A stretch of 64,000 nucleotides of DNA from Clostridium sp. Marseille-P3244 (GCF_900120155.1 NZ_LT635548.1:62001-126000), one strand, 5' to 3'; shown: positions 16,092 through 24,989, counted from the stretch's first letter. Notes: generated by a model from the letters alone, not told the origin. Program-made: numbers and translations.

Positions 16092-16754
16092 TCATCCGAT
16101 CCGGCCGAAATGCCCCCACGGAGAAACGATCAGCCAGGGAGTTCCATAGATGTCCTCTCTTTTTATATTTCCAATATCAGGATCACGGCTGTCATCACTT
16201 GCCCCGTGATTGTCCCCGATGACAAAATATTCATCCGCTCCCAGTTCCACGGGTTCTTCTGCCAGTCCGGCATATTCGATCTCCGAAACCTGTAGATCCC
16301 CCTCTGGCTCCTCCCCGTTGATCAGCAGGCTTCCTTCTACGATCTGGACCGTCTCTCCGGGAAGTCCGACAACACGTTTAATAGAATAATGACTGTCTTC
16401 CTCCTGTTGAAATACGACAATATCTCCCCGGGACGGACCTTTCACTTTATAGATCAGCCTGTTTACCAGGACCACATCTCCGTTCCGGAGTTCAGGGGCC
16501 ATAGAGTCGCCCGCTGTGCTCACTCTCTGCCCGAAAGCCGCGACCAGCAGAACTGCCGCCATGCACACGATCAGTATTTCCACTGCCCATACGACCACTG
16601 CTCCAGGTTCTATCTTTCTTCTGCGGGGATGTTCGTCCGCAAAGTGAGGGCCTGCTTTCTTTTCTTCAAACCGCAGACCGCCCGGCCTGCGCTTCCGTCC
16701 ATATGATCCCTTCTGTGTGTGTTTCCGCTTTTTTCGGAAATTAAGACCCTGCAT
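16092..16754 (-). CDS. lepB: Signal peptidase I with basic cytoplasmic extension
   Basis: Second Ser-Lys signal peptidase of the cluster. 220 residues: a highly basic N-terminal tail (residues 1-55, many Arg/Lys/His), one membrane segment (VVVWAVEILIVCMAAVLLVAAF, about 59-80), catalytic Ser in AGDSMAPEL (about 88-96), Lys in YSIKRVVGLPGETV (about 130-143) and GDNHGASDDSRD (about 186-197). The ATG at 16754 has GGAGGAG just upstream; the ORF's earlier start lies in the upstream terminator hairpin region. The long basic tail is unusual and may bind acidic lipids or RNA (inference). Confidence 0.9.
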   Translation of the reverse strand: MQGLNFRKKRKHTQKGSYGRKRRPGGLRFEEKKAGPHFADEHPRRRKIEPGAVVVWAVEILIVCMAAVLLVAAFGQRVSTAGDSMAPELRNGDVVLVNRLIYKVKGPSRGDIVVFQQEEDSHYSIKRVVGLPGETVQIVEGSLLINGEEPEGDLQVSEIEYAGLAEEPVELGADEYFVIGDNHGASDDSRDPDIGNIKREDIYGTPWLIVSPWGHFGRIG

Positions 16755-16781
16755 ATCTCCTCCGGATGTTCTGTCATATTG

Positions 16782-16816
16782 AAAAAGGGACAATATACAG
16801 TTCTGTAATTGTCCCT
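16782..16816 (-). terminator. Terminator after rplS
   Basis: Stem GGGACAAT.../...ATTGTCCC (about 16787-16793 with 16808-16814, extended by TACAG/CTGTA inside) followed on the minus strand by TTTTTC. It ends the ylxM-to-rplS transcript and would partly insulate the signal peptidase genes. Confidence 0.8.
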
Positions 16817-16835
16817 CTTACTGTTCTTACTGTTG

Positions 16836-17183
16836 CTATTTTACTAATTCTTTTACCTTCGCGGCCTTACCTACACGTTTTCTCAGGTAGTTCAGCTTCG
16901 CTCTTCTCACTTTACCTCTGCGGACAACCTCCACTTTCTCCACATGCGGAGAATGAAGCGGCCATGTCTTCTCAACCCCGATTCCGTTAGAAGTCTTTCT
17001 CACGGTGAAAGTCTCGCGGGCACCGCCGCCCTGCTTTTTCAGGACAGTGCCTTCAAATACCTGGATTCTTTCACGGTTACCCTCTTTGATCTTGGCATAT
17101 ACCTTCACTGTATCGCCGACATTGAACTGGGGTACATTTTCTTTTAACTGCTCAGCTTCGATCTTCTTAATGATCTCGTTCAT
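16836..17183 (-). CDS. rplS: 50S ribosomal protein L19
   Basis: 115 residues, at the 30S-50S interface. Family features: [27 protein letters not shown] (about 20-46), [11 protein letters not shown] and the basic C-terminus [23 protein letters not shown]. Good RBS (GGAGGTC) upstream. Usual neighbour of trmD. Confidence 0.97.
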   Translation of the reverse strand: MNEIIKKIEAEQLKENVPQFNVGDTVKVYAKIKEGNRERIQVFEGTVLKKQGGGARETFTVRKTSNGIGVEKTWPLHSPHVEKVEVVRRGKVRRAKLNYLRKRVGKAAKVKELVK

Positions 17184-17271
17184 TTTGTGTGACCTCCTTC
17201 ATATTTGACGTTCTTAACACCACTTTGTGCCAGAGGACCATCGCTCTTCTTTTCACAACTGTTGTAGTTTA

Positions 17272-18048
17272 TCATATTTCCGCAGGATTTTCAAGCCCTA
17301 AATCGCTTTTTCCCGTCTGTTCTTCCAGCCATTTTCGCTCCATGTCTGTCAGGCTGCACTTTTCCAGCAGATCCGGCCGTCTCTTAAATGTCCGGAGGAT
17401 GGACTGCTCGCGGCGCCATTTTTCAATATTCGCGTGATGTCCGGACAGAAGCACTTCCGGCACTTTCCTGCCATGCCACTCTTCCGGTCTGGAGTACTGC
17501 GGATATTCTAAAAGATTATCCTGAAAAGATTCAAATTCCGCGGACACGTCATTGTGCAGCACGCCCGGAACAAGGCGGGAGATCGCGTCCACCATGACCA
17601 TTGCCGGAAGTTCTCCTCCGGTGAGCACATAATCCCCGACAGACACATAATCCGTCACGATTTCTTCCAGAACCCGTTCATCGATTCCTTCATAATGACC
17701 GCAGAGCAGGATCAGGTCTTCTTCCATGGCCAGCTCTTCCGCCATTTTCTGATGGAACACATCACCCTGGGGAGACAGGTAGACAACCCGGGGACGGCCG
17801 CTTTCTTTCTTCGTGATCTTCTCTTCCACAGCTTTATAGGCGAGATAGACCGGTTCCGCCTGCATGAGCATCCCGGCTCCTCCGCCATAAGGATAGTCAT
17901 CCACACTCTGGTGTTTGTTAAATGCGTAATCCCGGATATTTACTGCCTCAATAGACAGGATTCCCGCACTCACGGCCCGTCCGATGATGCTGGTATTCAA
18001 TCCGTTCATGACCATCTCCGGAAACAGTGTCAGTATATGAAAATTCAT
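17272..18048 (-). CDS. trmD: tRNA (guanine37-N1)-methyltransferase
   Basis: Methylates G37 next to the anticodon, preventing frameshifts. The SPOUT trefoil-knot motifs are present: VVYLSPQGDVFHQK (about 89-102), LLCGHYEGIDERV (about 116-128) and SVGDYVLTGGELPAMVM (about 138-154). The ATG at 18048 gives the standard N-terminus MNFHILTLFPEM and 258 residues; the longer ORF start runs back into rimM and is rejected. Confidence 0.96.
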   Translation of the reverse strand: MNFHILTLFPEMVMNGLNTSIIGRAVSAGILSIEAVNIRDYAFNKHQSVDDYPYGGGAGMLMQAEPVYLAYKAVEEKITKKESGRPRVVYLSPQGDVFHQKMAEELAMEEDLILLCGHYEGIDERVLEEIVTDYVSVGDYVLTGGELPAMVMVDAISRLVPGVLHNDVSAEFESFQDNLLEYPQYSRPEEWHGRKVPEVLLSGHHANIEKWRREQSILRTFKRRPDLLEKCSLTDMERKWLEEQTGKSDLGLENPAEI

Positions 18049-18077
18049 TCCGTGTTCCTCCTTCACACGCAGCTGCC

Positions 18078-18596
18078 TCAGATCAGCCCGTCCAGTATGT
18101 GGATCTTCATCTGTTTTCTTTCCACATCCACATTCAGGATGCACTGCCTGATTGCCGGAACGAGTACCTCTCCGTGTATGTCTGAGTCTATAATATATAC
18201 TTGGTTCGCGCCGGTCTCCATCACATCTTTGAGTACTCCGAATCTTCCCTCTTCCGTAAATACTTCCATACCGATCAGATCCGCGATGTAATACTCATCT
18301 GTATCCAGGGGCACTGCGTCCTCTCTGGGCACAAAAAGACTTTTGCCCTTATATTTCTCTATATCATTTATATTATCAATGCCTTTGAACTTCACGATCA
18401 CGAACTGTTTAAAGAACTTTACTGACTGGATCTCCAGCTCGATGCGTTCTTCCCCCTGCCGTATCTTACCCGTGTCCAAAAACACTTTTTTCAATTTTTT
18501 AAAACGGGAAGGGTCATCCGTTGTGGGAAATACCTTCACTTCTCCCCGTATTCCGTGCGTGGAAGAGATCACTCCCACCTGCAGAAACTGTTCCAT
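18078..18596 (-). CDS. rimM: 16S rRNA processing protein RimM
   Basis: 30S maturation factor that binds S19. The N-terminal domain has QVGVISSTHGIRGEVKVFP (about 6-24); the C-terminal PRC barrel has EYYIADLIGMEVF (about 101-113) and the closing VPAIRQCILNVDVERKQM. 172 residues. Its mRNA is separated from khpA by a terminator-like hairpin (18639-18688), which may attenuate expression. Confidence 0.95.
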   Translation of the reverse strand: MEQFLQVGVISSTHGIRGEVKVFPTTDDPSRFKKLKKVFLDTGKIRQGEERIELEIQSVKFFKQFVIVKFKGIDNINDIEKYKGKSLFVPREDAVPLDTDEYYIADLIGMEVFTEEGRFGVLKDVMETGANQVYIIDSDIHGEVLVPAIRQCILNVDVERKQMKIHILDGLI

Positions 18597-18638
18597 TCCT
18601 ATCCTCTTTCCCGATCTTAAGTAATCTCTGTTTCTGAT

Positions 18639-18688
18639 GAAAAAGAAAGGGGCAGATCCTCCGCTGTGGAAGGCTGTCCCTCTTTTTC
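18639..18688 (-). terminator. Hairpin with U-run between khpA and rimM
   Basis: Long stem (GAAAAAGAGGGACAG.../...CTGCCCCTTTCTTTTTC) on the minus strand with a run of U residues on its 3' side. Its position inside the ribosomal run suggests partial termination rather than the operon end. Confidence 0.65.
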
Positions 18689-18696
18689 ACTACAGT

Positions 18697-18924
18697 TCAG
18701 ACAATATCGACAACGACTCTCTTGTCCTCTTTTGCCGCGGCTGCTTTTACCACCGAGCGGATCGCTCTTGCGATACGGCCCTGTTTGCCGATGACCTTGC
18801 CCATGTCGCCGTCCGCGACGTGCAGTTCGAGCACGGTAGTCCTTCCTTCTTTTTTCTCATTTACAGATACTTCATCCGGATTGTCTACCAGAGCTTTTGC
18901 GATAACTTCAACTAATTCTTTCAT
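18697..18924 (-). CDS. khpA: KH-domain RNA-binding protein KhpA (YlqC)
   Basis: 75-residue single KH domain that pairs with KhpB in other Firmicutes and affects cell division and sRNA function. The RNA-binding GxxG loop is in [15 protein letters not shown] (about 41-55). Position between rpsP and rimM is the conserved Firmicute arrangement. Confidence 0.95.
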   Translation of the reverse strand: MKELVEVIAKALVDNPDEVSVNEKKEGRTTVLELHVADGDMGKVIGKQGRIARAIRSVVKAAAAKEDKRVVVDIV

Positions 18925-18949
18925 TTACGCGCACCTCCGCGGAAATATC

Positions 18950-19195
18950 TTATTTCTCAATACCTGCTGCCTTGAAGATCTTTCCTACGACTTCTGTCGG
19001 CTGAGCTCCGTTGTTGAGCCATTTTTTTGCCGCTTCCTCGTCGACCTTGATCGCGCTCGGCTCCTGATTCGGATCATATGTTCCGATCTCCTCGATAAAT
19101 CTTCCGTCTCTCGGGGACCTGGAGTCAGCTACTACGATTCTATAAAAAGGAGCCTTCTTCTGTCCCATTCTTCTCAATCTGATCTTTACTGCCAT
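18950..19195 (-). CDS. rpsP: 30S ribosomal protein S16
   Basis: 81 residues with the family start [24 protein letters not shown] split over residues 3-26, and [12 protein letters not shown] (about 31-42). Between ffh and khpA as expected. Confidence 0.98.
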   Translation of the reverse strand: MAVKIRLRRMGQKKAPFYRIVVADSRSPRDGRFIEEIGTYDPNQEPSAIKVDEEAAKKWLNNGAQPTEVVGKIFKAAGIEK

Positions 19196-19278
19196 TTTCT
19201 TTCACCTCTGTTTTTATTATTTTTATTGTTTGTCTGCCGTCGGATCTGTCGCACATTTCCTTCAGCAGGATCTATGTG

Positions 19279-20640
19279 TCAAAAGGGAAGCCTGAACCTG
19301 CCCTTTTTGCCACCTCTTCCACCCATCATGCCCGGAAGTTTCTTCATCATCTTCCTGGACTCGTTGAACTGTTTTACCATCCGGTTTACCTCGGAGATAT
19401 CCACACCGGCTCCTCTGGCGATCCTGTGCTTTCTGGAAGGATTCAGAAGTTCCGGATTTCTCCTTTCCTCCGGAGTCATAGAATGGATCATGGCCTCCAT
19501 CCTTGCCATCCTTTTTTCATTTTCTTCTGTGTCAAGGTCCGGCATCTTGCCTTTTCCTCCAAGACCACCCAGGCCCGGCATCATGCTCATGATACTGGAA
19601 AGGCCGCCCATCTTGCGCATCTGTTTCATGCTCTCAAGATAATCATCAAAATCAAACTGAGCTTTTTTCACCTTGTCAGCCATCTTCATGGCCTGTTCCT
19701 CATCCAGCTCAGCTCCCGCTTTCTCGATCAGGGTCAGGACATCTCCCATCCCCAGGATCCGGGATGCCATCCGGTCCGGATAAAACTGTTCCAGATCCGA
19801 AAGCTTCTCTCCCATTCCCACATAGAGAATCGGTCTTCCGGTCACAGCCTTAATGGACAGGGCAGCTCCTCCTCTGGTATCTCCATCCAGTTTGGTGACG
19901 ATAACGCCGTCGATGCCGATCTTTTCATTAAATGTCCCGGCTACATTCACCGCGTCCTGTCCCGTCATGGCATCCACTACGAGGATCGTCTGATGGACTT
20001 CCACCGCTTCTTTGATCTCCTGGAGTTCTGCCATCATATCTTCATCAATATGAAGACGCCCTGCTGTATCCAGGATCACGATATTATTGCTGTTTTTCAC
20101 AGCATGTTGGAGAGCGGCTTTCGCAATATCCGCCGGACGGTTCTTGTCTCCCATGGAAAACACTTCCACACCCTGCTTCTCTCCGTTGATCTGCAGCTGT
20201 CTGATGGCCGCGGGACGGTAAACGTCGCAGGCCACGAGCAGAGGTTTCTTCCCTTTTAATTTAAATTTCCCCGCCAGTTTCGCGGCCGTGGTAGTCTTTC
20301 CGGCTCCCTGCAGACCTGCCATCATAATGACGGTCATCGCGCTGCCGGGCTGCAGTTTTATCTCAGTGGTCTCGGACCCCATCAGCTTCACAAGTTCTTC
20401 ATTTACGATCTTGATAACCATCTGTCCCGGATTCAGACCGTTCATCACATCCTGCCCCACGGCCCGCTCCTGGACATCCCTGATAAATCCTTTGACGACC
20501 CTGAAATTGACATCCGCCTCAAGGAGCGCCATCTTGACCTCCTTTAACGCGGCTTTCACATCATCTTCCGTAAGCCTTCCTTTGCTTCGCAGGTTTCGGA
20601 ACACATTCTGAAGTTTTTCGGTTAAGCTGTCAAATGCCAT
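19279..20640 (-). CDS. ffh: Signal recognition particle GTPase Ffh (SRP54)
   Basis: Targets nascent membrane proteins to the Sec translocon. N-domain (1-90), G-domain with GLQGAGKTTTAAKLAGK (about 108-124), DTAGR (about 195-199) and TKLDGDTRGGAALS (about 252-265), then the Met-rich M-domain that binds signal peptides and 4.5S RNA (from about 310, with SMMPG, PGMMGGRGGKKGR). 453 residues. Follows ylxM by 13 bp. Confidence 0.97.
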   Translation of the reverse strand: MAFDSLTEKLQNVFRNLRSKGRLTEDDVKAALKEVKMALLEADVNFRVVKGFIRDVQERAVGQDVMNGLNPGQMVIKIVNEELVKLMGSETTEIKLQPGSAMTVIMMAGLQGAGKTTTAAKLAGKFKLKGKKPLLVACDVYRPAAIRQLQINGEKQGVEVFSMGDKNRPADIAKAALQHAVKNSNNIVILDTAGRLHIDEDMMAELQEIKEAVEVHQTILVVDAMTGQDAVNVAGTFNEKIGIDGVIVTKLDGDTRGGAALSIKAVTGRPILYVGMGEKLSDLEQFYPDRMASRILGMGDVLTLIEKAGAELDEEQAMKMADKVKKAQFDFDDYLESMKQMRKMGGLSSIMSMMPGLGGLGGKGKMPDLDTEENEKRMARMEAMIHSMTPEERRNPELLNPSRKHRIARGAGVDISEVNRMVKQFNESRKMMKKLPGMMGGRGGKKGRFRLPF

Positions 20641-20653
20641 TTATGTGACTCCT

Positions 20654-21004
20654 CTATAACTCTTCTATGATCCCGGCTGAAATAGTCCGTATCTGTTTCA
20701 CGATCTCCTCCGGGTCCTCTTTTTTCTCTTCCCACTGTTCCAGTATCCGGTCGATCTTCCCGACCTTTTCTTTAATCGAGAGGAACCTCTCCACCAGGCG
20801 AAGTTTTTCTTCATATTCCTCAAGAGCCTTCTGGCACCGTCTGACAAGATCATGAACTCCCTGCCTGCTGATGCCGGCTCCCTCCGCGATCTCGCTGAGC
20901 GAAAGGTCATCAAGGACAAACTGTTCATAGATCTCTTTCTGATGGGGAGTGAGTAGTTCTCCGTAAAAATCGTATAATAAAGTCTGCTCTAAAATCTTAT
21001 TCAT
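20654..21004 (-). CDS. ylxM: YlxM/p13-like DNA-binding protein
   Basis: 116-residue helix-turn-helix protein always found upstream of ffh in Firmicutes and thought to influence SRP function. HTH region LSLSEIAEGAGISRQGVHDLV (about 34-54) preceded by LTPHQKEIYEQFVLDD. The C-terminal half is a predicted coiled coil. The ATG at 21004 gives the usual N-terminus (MNKILEQ); the ORF starts six codons earlier without better support. Confidence 0.93.
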   Translation of the reverse strand: MNKILEQTLLYDFYGELLTPHQKEIYEQFVLDDLSLSEIAEGAGISRQGVHDLVRRCQKALEEYEEKLRLVERFLSIKEKVGKIDRILEQWEEKKEDPEEIVKQIRTISAGIIEEL

Positions 21005-21037
21005 TGCTGTTCCCTTTATCATGCTGCTGCCTTAGCT

Positions 21038-21066
21038 ATCATACAGGAAAGAAAATGTGATGTCAA
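21038..21066 (-). promoter_or_regulatory. Promoter of the ylxM-ffh-ribosomal run
   Basis: Minus strand TTGACA (21061-21066), 17-nt spacer, TATGAT (21038-21043), about 30 bp upstream of ylxM. Confidence 0.85.
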
Positions 21067-21093
21067 GTATTTTTTCTTTACATCTGTGCATTG

Positions 21094-22002
21094 TCATACT
21101 TTCAGCAGGCGTTCTACATTCAACATTCCCCATCCGGATTCCGTTCCCGGGTTTTTCACACAGGAATTCCTGAGACTTAATTTTACTTCTACATTGGTCA
21201 TATCCGGATATTTTGACAAAAGACACGCGATCGCTCCTGAGACAACCGGAGTAGCCATGGACGTGCCTGTTTTCATTGTATAAGGATGTTCTCCCGGCCG
21301 GCCATACCGTCCATTGCAGCTGATGATCCCCGTCCCCGGCGCAAATACATCCGGTTTTATGACACAGTCACCGGTAGGCCCCCGTCCGGAATAGTTTACT
21401 CTTCTTTTTCTCCTGGAAACGACAGGAAGTTCGGTATCCGGTACTCCCACAGTGATCACTTTACGGCTGTTGCCCGGCACTGCTACGGTCCCCTCTTCCG
21501 GCCCGTAATTCCCCGCGGATACAACAACCACAATCCCACTGTCCCAGAGGTCCTCCACCGCGCCGAGAAAACGTTGTTTCTGGCAGGCAGCAAGATCTGG
21601 CTGAGTACCGACAGAAATATTTACGATCCGGATATCGTGCTCGCTTTTTACCTGTAAGACCCAGTCGATCCCCCTTAGAACATTCTCCACATTTCCGTTC
21701 CCTTCGTGATCCAGAACTTTTCCTACCAGAAGCTCTGCCTCAGGTGCCATCCCCCCATAGAGACCGGACGACATTTCCCCGCTGCCACACAAGATCCCCG
21801 CCACATGAGTCCCATGCCCGCTGTCATCATAATAGTTTGCTGAATTTCCGACAAAATCACGGAAACCCCTGATCCTGCCCCTCAGATCCGGATGTCCGCT
21901 TATCCCGGTATCCAGAACCGCCGCACAGATCCCCTTTCCCAGATAGTTTCCACTCATTATATCTTTACACCAATATCCGACTGACTGTTTTACCCATCTC
22001 AT
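21094..22002 (-). CDS. S8 family subtilisin-like serine peptidase
   Basis: About 302 residues with an intact catalytic triad: Asp in AAVLDTGISGHPD (about 26-38), His in GHGTHVAGILCG (about 61-72), the oxyanion Asn in SAGNYGPEEG, and Ser in KTGTSMATPVVSGA (about 252-265). No classical signal peptide or propeptide is visible from the chosen ATG (22002, AAAAGG about 9 nt upstream), so it may act inside the cell or be exported by a non-standard route. The ORF extends upstream to a TTG with no RBS. Divergent from the Cys-rich miniprotein gene at 22137; substrate unknown. Confidence 0.87.
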   Translation of the reverse strand: MRWVKQSVGYWCKDIMSGNYLGKGICAAVLDTGISGHPDLRGRIRGFRDFVGNSANYYDDSGHGTHVAGILCGSGEMSSGLYGGMAPEAELLVGKVLDHEGNGNVENVLRGIDWVLQVKSEHDIRIVNISVGTQPDLAACQKQRFLGAVEDLWDSGIVVVVSAGNYGPEEGTVAVPGNSRKVITVGVPDTELPVVSRRKRRVNYSGRGPTGDCVIKPDVFAPGTGIISCNGRYGRPGEHPYTMKTGTSMATPVVSGAIACLLSKYPDMTNVEVKLSLRNSCVKNPGTESGWGMLNVERLLKV

Positions 22003-22136
22003 AAATAAATACCTTTTTTTATCAGAATATTCCCGGATGACGATTTCCGTCAGTATCTTAAATACATAAGCAGAACACTTTTTTCTCCGCTGCATAATAT
22101 AAAACTGTAAATAATAACCCAACTGGAGGATTTAAC

Positions 22137-22349
22137 ATGAGTGATTTAACTGCTACAAACTGTGGATGTGGATGCGACAATGGAAATGGAATGTCTTCCT
22201 GCCTGTGGATCATCCTGCTTCTCTGCTGCTGCGGCGGATGCGGCGGCAACGGCTTTAGCGGAAACGGATTCGGCAATGACAGCTGCCTGTGGATCATCCT
22301 GCTTCTTTGCTGCTGCGGCGGTTTTGGCGGCAATGGCTGCGGATGCTGA
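22137..22349 (+). CDS. Cys/Gly-rich repeat miniprotein (HCB protein 13-like)
   Basis: 70-residue protein with strong RBS (GGAGG, 7-nt spacing). It holds two copies of SCLWIILLLCCCGG (about 21-34 and 49-62) separated by a Gly/Asn-rich linker, so the second half repeats the first with a period of 28 residues (84 bp). Clostridial proteins of this kind are annotated 'chorion class high-cysteine HCB protein 13'; their function is unknown. The hydrophobic WIILLL blocks could insert in a membrane and the Cys clusters could bind metal or cross-link (inference). Plus strand, divergent from the S8 protease, followed by a perfect palindrome terminator. Confidence 0.85.
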   Translation: MSDLTATNCGCGCDNGNGMSSCLWIILLLCCCGGCGGNGFSGNGFGNDSCLWIILLLCCCGGFGGNGCGC

Positions 22350-22383
22350 TTCAAAATCAGAAACAATTCTGACAGCTTAAACA

Positions 22384-22423
22384 AACGGTGCCTGACCCCT
22401 TTTAAAAGGGGTCAGGCACCGTT
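22384..22423. repeat. Dispersed palindrome, copy B (perfect, 40 bp)
   Basis: A perfect 40-bp palindrome with AACGGTGCCTGACCCCTTTT as left half. It lies between the convergent miniprotein and SPFH genes and should act as a bidirectional terminator, although only short U-runs follow. Same family as copies A and C. Confidence 0.92.
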
Positions 22424-22444
22424 CACACTTTCTTCATACTTTTC

Positions 22445-23413
22445 TTATTCTTTTTCGGACATCTCATCATCCGCAGCCACTTCTGTAATCGACTTTACCA
22501 GACCCGCGATCTCCTGGATCTTGGAGGGAACAATAATTTTCGTCGCCCTGCCGTCAGCCGCTTTTTCAAAAGCTTCCAGACTTTTGAGGGTCAGCACCGC
22601 ATTGTCTGCGCCGGCTTCTTTCAGGAATCTCAGGCCGTCAGCGGTAGCCTGCTGAACTTTCAGGATCGCCTCAGCTTCACCTTCCGCCTCCCGTATCATT
22701 TTTTCCTTTTCGGCTTCCGCCCGCAGGATAGCTGCCTGTTTCTCAGCTTCCGCCTCCAGGATCACGGACTCTTTCTGCCCCTCTGCCACAAGGACAGTGG
22801 ACTTCTTTTCTCCTTCCGCGCGCAGGATGGCCTCACGTCTCTCGCGCTCTGCTTTCATCTGTTTTTCCATGGCATCACGGATCGCTGTCGGCGGGATAAT
22901 ATTTTTCAGCTCCACCCGGTTTACCTTGATCCCCCACGGGTCCGTGGCAAGATCCAGCTCTGCCCTCATCTTGGTATTGATCGTCTCACGGGAAGTAAGC
23001 GTCTGATCCAGCTCCAGGTCTCCTATGATATTCCTGAGCGTGGTGGCTGTCAGATTTTCAATGGCAATAATCGGATTTGCCACACCGTAACAGAACAGCT
23101 TGGGGTCTGTGATCTGATAAAATACAACGGTATCAATCTGCATCGTCACATTATCTTCCGTGATCACGGGCTGGGGAGGGAAGTCCACCACCTGCTCCTT
23201 CAGATCGATCCTTCTCGCCACCCGGTCGATAATGGGCAATTTAAAATGAAGGCCTGTATTCCATGTTGTCAGATACGCTCCCAGACGTTCTACCACAACA
23301 GCCTGCGCCTGATGTACGATCTTTACACAGGAAATCAAAACAAGCACGACGATCACGATCAGAATAAGAAATAATATTCCTCCGATACTGATAAAACTAA
23401 ACATTCCGTTCAT
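22445..23413 (-). CDS. SPFH/Band 7 (stomatin-like) membrane protein
   Basis: 322 residues: N-terminal membrane segment (LFLILIVIVVLVLISCVKIV, about 14-33), Band 7 domain (AQAVVVERLGAYLTTWNTGLHFKLP onward, about 37-200) and a long Ala/Glu-rich coiled coil (about 190-260) for oligomer formation. Such proteins organise membrane microdomains and modulate proteases such as FtsH. Paired and overlapping with the NfeD gene, the usual partner. Confidence 0.93.
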   Translation of the reverse strand: MNGMFSFISIGGILFLILIVIVVLVLISCVKIVHQAQAVVVERLGAYLTTWNTGLHFKLPIIDRVARRIDLKEQVVDFPPQPVITEDNVTMQIDTVVFYQITDPKLFCYGVANPIIAIENLTATTLRNIIGDLELDQTLTSRETINTKMRAELDLATDPWGIKVNRVELKNIIPPTAIRDAMEKQMKAERERREAILRAEGEKKSTVLVAEGQKESVILEAEAEKQAAILRAEAEKEKMIREAEGEAEAILKVQQATADGLRFLKEAGADNAVLTLKSLEAFEKAADGRATKIIVPSKIQEIAGLVKSITEVAADDEMSEKE

Positions 23414-23885
23414 TTTTTCCCTCCTTTACCTTTTCTACTATAAGTTTCACCCCGGAAACAGCCACCACCACCGCAGTGTCACCCTTTTCCAGGATCTCTG
23501 TATCTTCCTTCGCGCGTACGGTCCATTCCTGCCCGTCCACGATACTTTTCCCTGTCTGACTTAAATTATCCACTCTTTCCGTAATTCGTATGATCTTTCC
23601 GATCTCACTTTCATAGTTGGTCCTGAGCCGCTTCCGGTTCAGATGCTTGACTGCCCATGGACGGGTAAAGATAAGCAGCAGAAGGGATACTGCCAGAAAA
23701 ATGATGATCTGCCATACCAGATCCACACCAAGCAGATTTGCGGCCATGGCCGCAAGCGCTCCGCCCGCAAACCAGATTGTAGTCAATCCTACTGTAAATA
23801 TTTCAATCACCAGCAGAATGATAAAAATCCCCAGCCAGATCAGACTCAGTGCTGATGTCGACAAGATCGCCGCCTCTATCACCAT
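23397..23885 (-). CDS. NfeD family membrane protein
   Basis: 162 residues. Two to three membrane segments in the N-terminal half (about 9-75), then an OB-fold C-terminal domain (NYESEIGKIIRITERVDNLSQTGKS..., about 89-160), the short NfeD1b layout without the protease part. Overlaps the SPFH gene by 17 bp. NfeD and SPFH proteins normally act together at the membrane. Confidence 0.93.
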   Translation of the reverse strand: MVIEAAILSTSALSLIWLGIFIILLVIEIFTVGLTTIWFAGGALAAMAANLLGVDLVWQIIIFLAVSLLLLIFTRPWAVKHLNRKRLRTNYESEIGKIIRITERVDNLSQTGKSIVDGQEWTVRAKEDTEILEKGDTAVVVAVSGVKLIVEKVKEGKNERNV

Positions 23886-23912
23886 ATAGATACCTCCCCA
23901 GAATTTTATCCG

Positions 23913-24989
23913 TCAATATCCCGCCGGATAATTATCATAATTAATTTCATAGTATTCCGCGCTGGGCTCCAGCATTACGGTTCCGCCTTCCACTTCGATC
24001 TGTGTTCCGGCCGGAAAAACCACATTTCTTACACCGTTTTCTTCATAACGTTCACCGTCGGCCTCATATGTGTTGATTTCCGGATAAAAATAATCCGTAT
24101 TCTCACTGGGATAAGATACCGTCACATAGAGGAACAGATCCTCTTCATTTTCCGGACAGATATTGTACATTCCCTCTGAGAATGCCTCTCCGGCCACATA
24201 ACTCCCCTCTTCAAGAATAATTGTCTCCTGATTGGGATTCTCCGTTATCTCCCGGACTAACGGCTGGGCATTGGAAGTGGAGATCCGTATAACGACCCCG
24301 CCGTCCACAGTCAGCCGCGCGCCGTTATACATCCGTACATCATCCTTCTGCGTCACCTCACCATACTCTTCCTCCTCCCCGAAGGAATCATATTCGAAAA
24401 TAATATTGTCGTAATCATCCAGCATTACGCCGCCGCTCCCGCCCCACAATTCGATCCGGTAAGTCCCTTCCGGTATATGTACGCCAATCTGATAAACGCC
24501 GCTTCCGATCAACGTCTCATAGGAGCTTCCTGTATCTGGAATCTCCCGGGTCACATACGCATATGGGTCATCTTCCGAAACATACGAATAATTTTCTGAT
24601 AAACTGTAGGATTCTCCCTGCCCGTCAAAAATCCCTTCCAGAACTGTCCCGGCTCCCTGTAACAAAGCCGGGATCAACCCTGCCAGCATAACGAATAAAA
24701 TCACGGTCACTGTAATCCCTGTGATTCTCTTCTTGCCTTGCAGGGATCTCTTTCGCAGCGCTCCGGTTCCTGTATGCACGGCAGAACCGGAAGTTGTCCC
24801 CGATTTTTTGGACGCAACGGTGCGGGTCCCCACAGAAACGTTTGTCCGGCCCGCCGCTTTAGATGAAATATCTTTTTGTCTTCTGTAGAGTTCCCGCTCT
24901 TCCCGGTCATAGATAGAATTATCGAGCCCGCACAGTTCGCATCTGTTTTGTTTCAGTTTCCCTCCGCATAATCTGCATTTTGCTGCCAT
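23913..24989 (-). CDS. Zinc-ribbon single-pass membrane protein, function unknown
   Basis: 358 residues. N-terminal zinc ribbon CRLCGG...CELCG (two CxxC pairs, residues 5-20) in the cytoplasm, a basic Ser/Thr-rich linker, one membrane segment (ITVTVILFVMLAGLIPALL, about 92-110), and a large acidic domain outside the cell. The outer part repeats a 'G-x-Y-x-(V/I)-G-x-x-IPEGTY' type unit: VYQIGVHIPEGTYRIELWGG (about 164-183) and SYVAGEAFSEGMYNI (about 262-276), each followed by beta-rich sequence. It has its own promoter, nearly the same as that of the sipW operon next door, so it may belong to the same surface programme. Confidence 0.75.
   Translation of the reverse strand: MAAKCRLCGGKLKQNRCELCGLDNSIYDREERELYRRQKDISSKAAGRTNVSVGTRTVASKKSGTTSGSAVHTGTGALRKRSLQGKKRITGITVTVILFVMLAGLIPALLQGAGTVLEGIFDGQGESYSLSENYSYVSEDDPYAYVTREIPDTGSSYETLIGSGVYQIGVHIPEGTYRIELWGGSGGVMLDDYDNIIFEYDSFGEEEEYGEVTQKDDVRMYNGARLTVDGGVVIRISTSNAQPLVREITENPNQETIILEEGSYVAGEAFSEGMYNICPENEEDLFLYVTVSYPSENTDYFYPEINTYEADGERYEENGVRNVVFPAGTQIEVEGGTVMLEPSAEYYEINYDNYPAGY

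Noticed and set aside
22058..22384. Minus-strand ORF of 108 residues, Pro/Gln-rich
   Set aside because: It is antisense to the repeated miniprotein gene, which has a strong RBS; the Pro-rich repeats are a mirror of its Gly/Cys codons.
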